A stretch of 64,000 nucleotides of DNA from CAWDLX01 sp963753485 (GTDB lineage Bacteria; Actinomycetota; Actinomycetes; Mycobacteriales; Micromonosporaceae): assembly GCA_963753485.1 (NCBI GenBank), contig CAVWCL010000005.1, forward strand, positions 62,001 to 126,000, read 5' to 3'. The translations under genes were made by a program, and so were the position numbers. The notes beneath the pieces were generated by a model. That model saw nothing but the letters and a program-made list of their open reading frames with translations. It made no database searches and was not told where the DNA came from. Positions 62,661-64,000 of the stretch are shown piece after piece; positions within the stretch are counted from its first letter, which is position 1; every line of letters begins with the position of its first letter.

Positions 62661-63997
62661 ACCCGGATGCTGCGGGCGTTGGCGAGCAGGAAGAACTGGT
62701 TGGCCGAGCCGCGCTCGGTGAGGTAGTAGACAACCCGGGACCCGTCGGTGCGCTCGCCGGCGGTGGACAGGTAGTCCGGGACGGTGATCGGACCTTGGTC
62801 GCTCATCAGCGGCATGAGGTCGGCCACCGCGTGGAAGAAGTCCTCGTGCTCCGGCTGGACCGCCATGGCTAGGACGTGGTAGGAGTGCCAGCGCATGATC
62901 TCGACGAAGCGCTGGTGTCGGTGGCGGGACAGCACGGTCAGCTCCCGCACGATCAGCTCGCCGAGCGAGCGCTGCACGGCGGCGAGCGCGGCGTTGCGGA
63001 CCACGTTGTCGCGGGCGGCGTTCGGGGTCAGGTCGTTGCACTCGATCACGCCCTGCAGGAACCGCGCCCACGCGGGCAGCACGTCCCGATTGGCGGCGCC
63101 GATGAACATCCGGTTGATGTAGACATCGACCGTGCCGCGCGCGTTGACGTCGGGGACGTGGCGGTCGGTGATGGCGAGCACCCCGCGGACCCGGCCGCGC
63201 GCCTTGCCGCTGGGTGCGGCCGCGTCATCCCACTCGAAGCCCTCGTCCACGGCGAAGACGTGCAGGGAGGTCTCGCTGAGGAACTTGTGCTCCCAGAACT
63301 CGTAGTAGGCCCGGTCGCGCTCGCGGTCCGACGGGTACGTGCGGTGCCACGGCGCGACCACCGCGTTGGCTGGCTCACTGTCGTCGCCGAGGTAGACCGG
63401 CATGCCGATGAAGTCGGCGTACGTCCTGATGATCGACTGGAGTCGGGTCCGGTCGAGGTAACGGCTGTGCCCGGCCCGCAGGTGCAGCGTCACCGTCGTG
63501 CCCACCTGCGGGCGTTGCGCGGCCTCGACCGTGTAACTGCCGCCGCCCCGGCTCTCCCACCGCAGCGCCTCGTGCTCGGCCGCCCGGGTGAGCACGGTGA
63601 CCCGCTCGGACACGATGAACGCGCTGAGCAGGCCGATGCCGAACTGTCCGATGAGCTCCACGGTCCGGGTCCGGTCGGAGGCCAGGATGCGCTGGCGCAG
63701 CTCATCGGTGCCGGACCGGCCGATGGTGGAGAGGAAGCTGTCGATCTCCTCTTCCGTGAGGCCGGACCCGTTGTCGATGATGTCGATGGTCTGCGCGGCC
63801 GGGTCGGGCACCACCACGATCCGCGGCGAGGGCACCTCGGCCTCGCCGCGCTCGACCGCCAGCTCGGCCCGTCGGTTGATCGAGTCGTGCGCGTTCTGGA
63901 TCATCTCGCGCAGGAACACATCGGGATCGGCGTAGAGGTTCTGCGCCAGCAGCTGGATCAGACCCTCCAACTGGATCTGAAATGTCCGCTCCGCCAC
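62396..63997 (-). pseudogene. htpG: Hsp90-family chaperone gene lacking its C-terminal domain (out-of-frame fusion)
   Basis: The first ~447 codons are Hsp90: FQIQLEGLIQLLAQNLYADPDVFLREMIQNAHDSINRR, IDIIDNGSGLTEEEIDSFLSTIGRSGT, GQFGIGLLSAFIVSE and the middle domain up to NQFFLLANARSIRVFDCSEPFAE. After that the frame turns into Pro/Ala/Ser/Thr-rich residues typical of a wrong frame and stops at 62396. The C-terminal dimerisation domain is absent. The ATPase and middle domains are intact. Expressed protein would be 533 residues and probably monomeric. GTG start at 63997, close to the window end. Confidence 0.75.
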
Positions 63998-64000
63998 CGC

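Overview
The window is high-GC actinobacterial chromosome, most likely from the family Micromonosporaceae. The reasons are the very high third-position GC, the frequent GTG starts, F420/LLM-type and CopG-type accessory genes, and the housekeeping order dapB, dapA, rnj, ftsK, rimO, pgsA, cinA, clgR, pspA, recA, recX, rny, miaB, miaA, dapF, hflX, lexA, nrdR, nrdJ. I saw no rRNA, tRNA, CRISPR array, prophage or insertion sequence. The family assignment is an inference from gene content, not from a search.

Layout. 1-9.9 kb: end of a glycosyltransferase gene, dapB, a GT87 mannosyltransferase, a YcaQ-type glycosylase, a ribbon-helix-helix regulator with a DUF4097 protein, then dapA-rnj. 10-19 kb: ftsK, an LtrA protein, then rimO-pgsA-nat-cinA-clgR-pspA, which combines membrane phospholipid synthesis with the ClgR/PspA envelope-stress module. 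19-31 kb: an accessory mix (Nei glycosylase, SAM hydrolase, LLM oxidoreductase, the large helicase Lhr, GNATs, a MocR regulator divergent from an FMN-barrel/GNAT fusion) and a decayed DUF559 gene. 31.5-35 kb: a receiver, a CHASE3 kinase and a receiver-PP2C phosphatase, separated by an 80-bp tandem repeat. 35-39 kb: a polyamine-type ABC importer. 39-46.6 kb: acyl-CoA dehydrogenase, MFS, DUF3046-recA-recX, and RNase Y with a long structured leader. 46.9-51.6 kb: miaB, DUF349, miaA, dapF. 51.7-57.6 kb: malic enzyme and hflX flanked by two inverted paralogous membrane-anchored propeller-like proteins, one of which carries a glycine/tyrosine/glutamine-rich cytoplasmic tail. 57.7-64 kb: lexA, nrdR-nrdJ and a broken Hsp90 gene.

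How genes work together: dapB, dapA and dapF supply diaminopimelate and lysine. recA and lexA carry SOS boxes placed directly on their promoters. nrdR controls nrdJ. RNase J and RNase Y are both encoded here. The DUF349 gene sits between the two tRNA-A37 modification genes miaB and miaA.

Between genes there is more order than usual. One family of 60-70-bp palindromes occurs five times, and one copy supplies the stop codon of miaB. A second GATCGTGGAC palindrome family occurs three or four times. Three convergent gene pairs have their stop codons at the two ends of a palindrome. At least nine genes have a TANNNT -10 box 6-7 bases before the start codon, which predicts leaderless mRNAs. The strongest regulatory find is a triple GACGTC operator with exact 11-bp spacing on the promoter of the ribbon-helix-helix gene.
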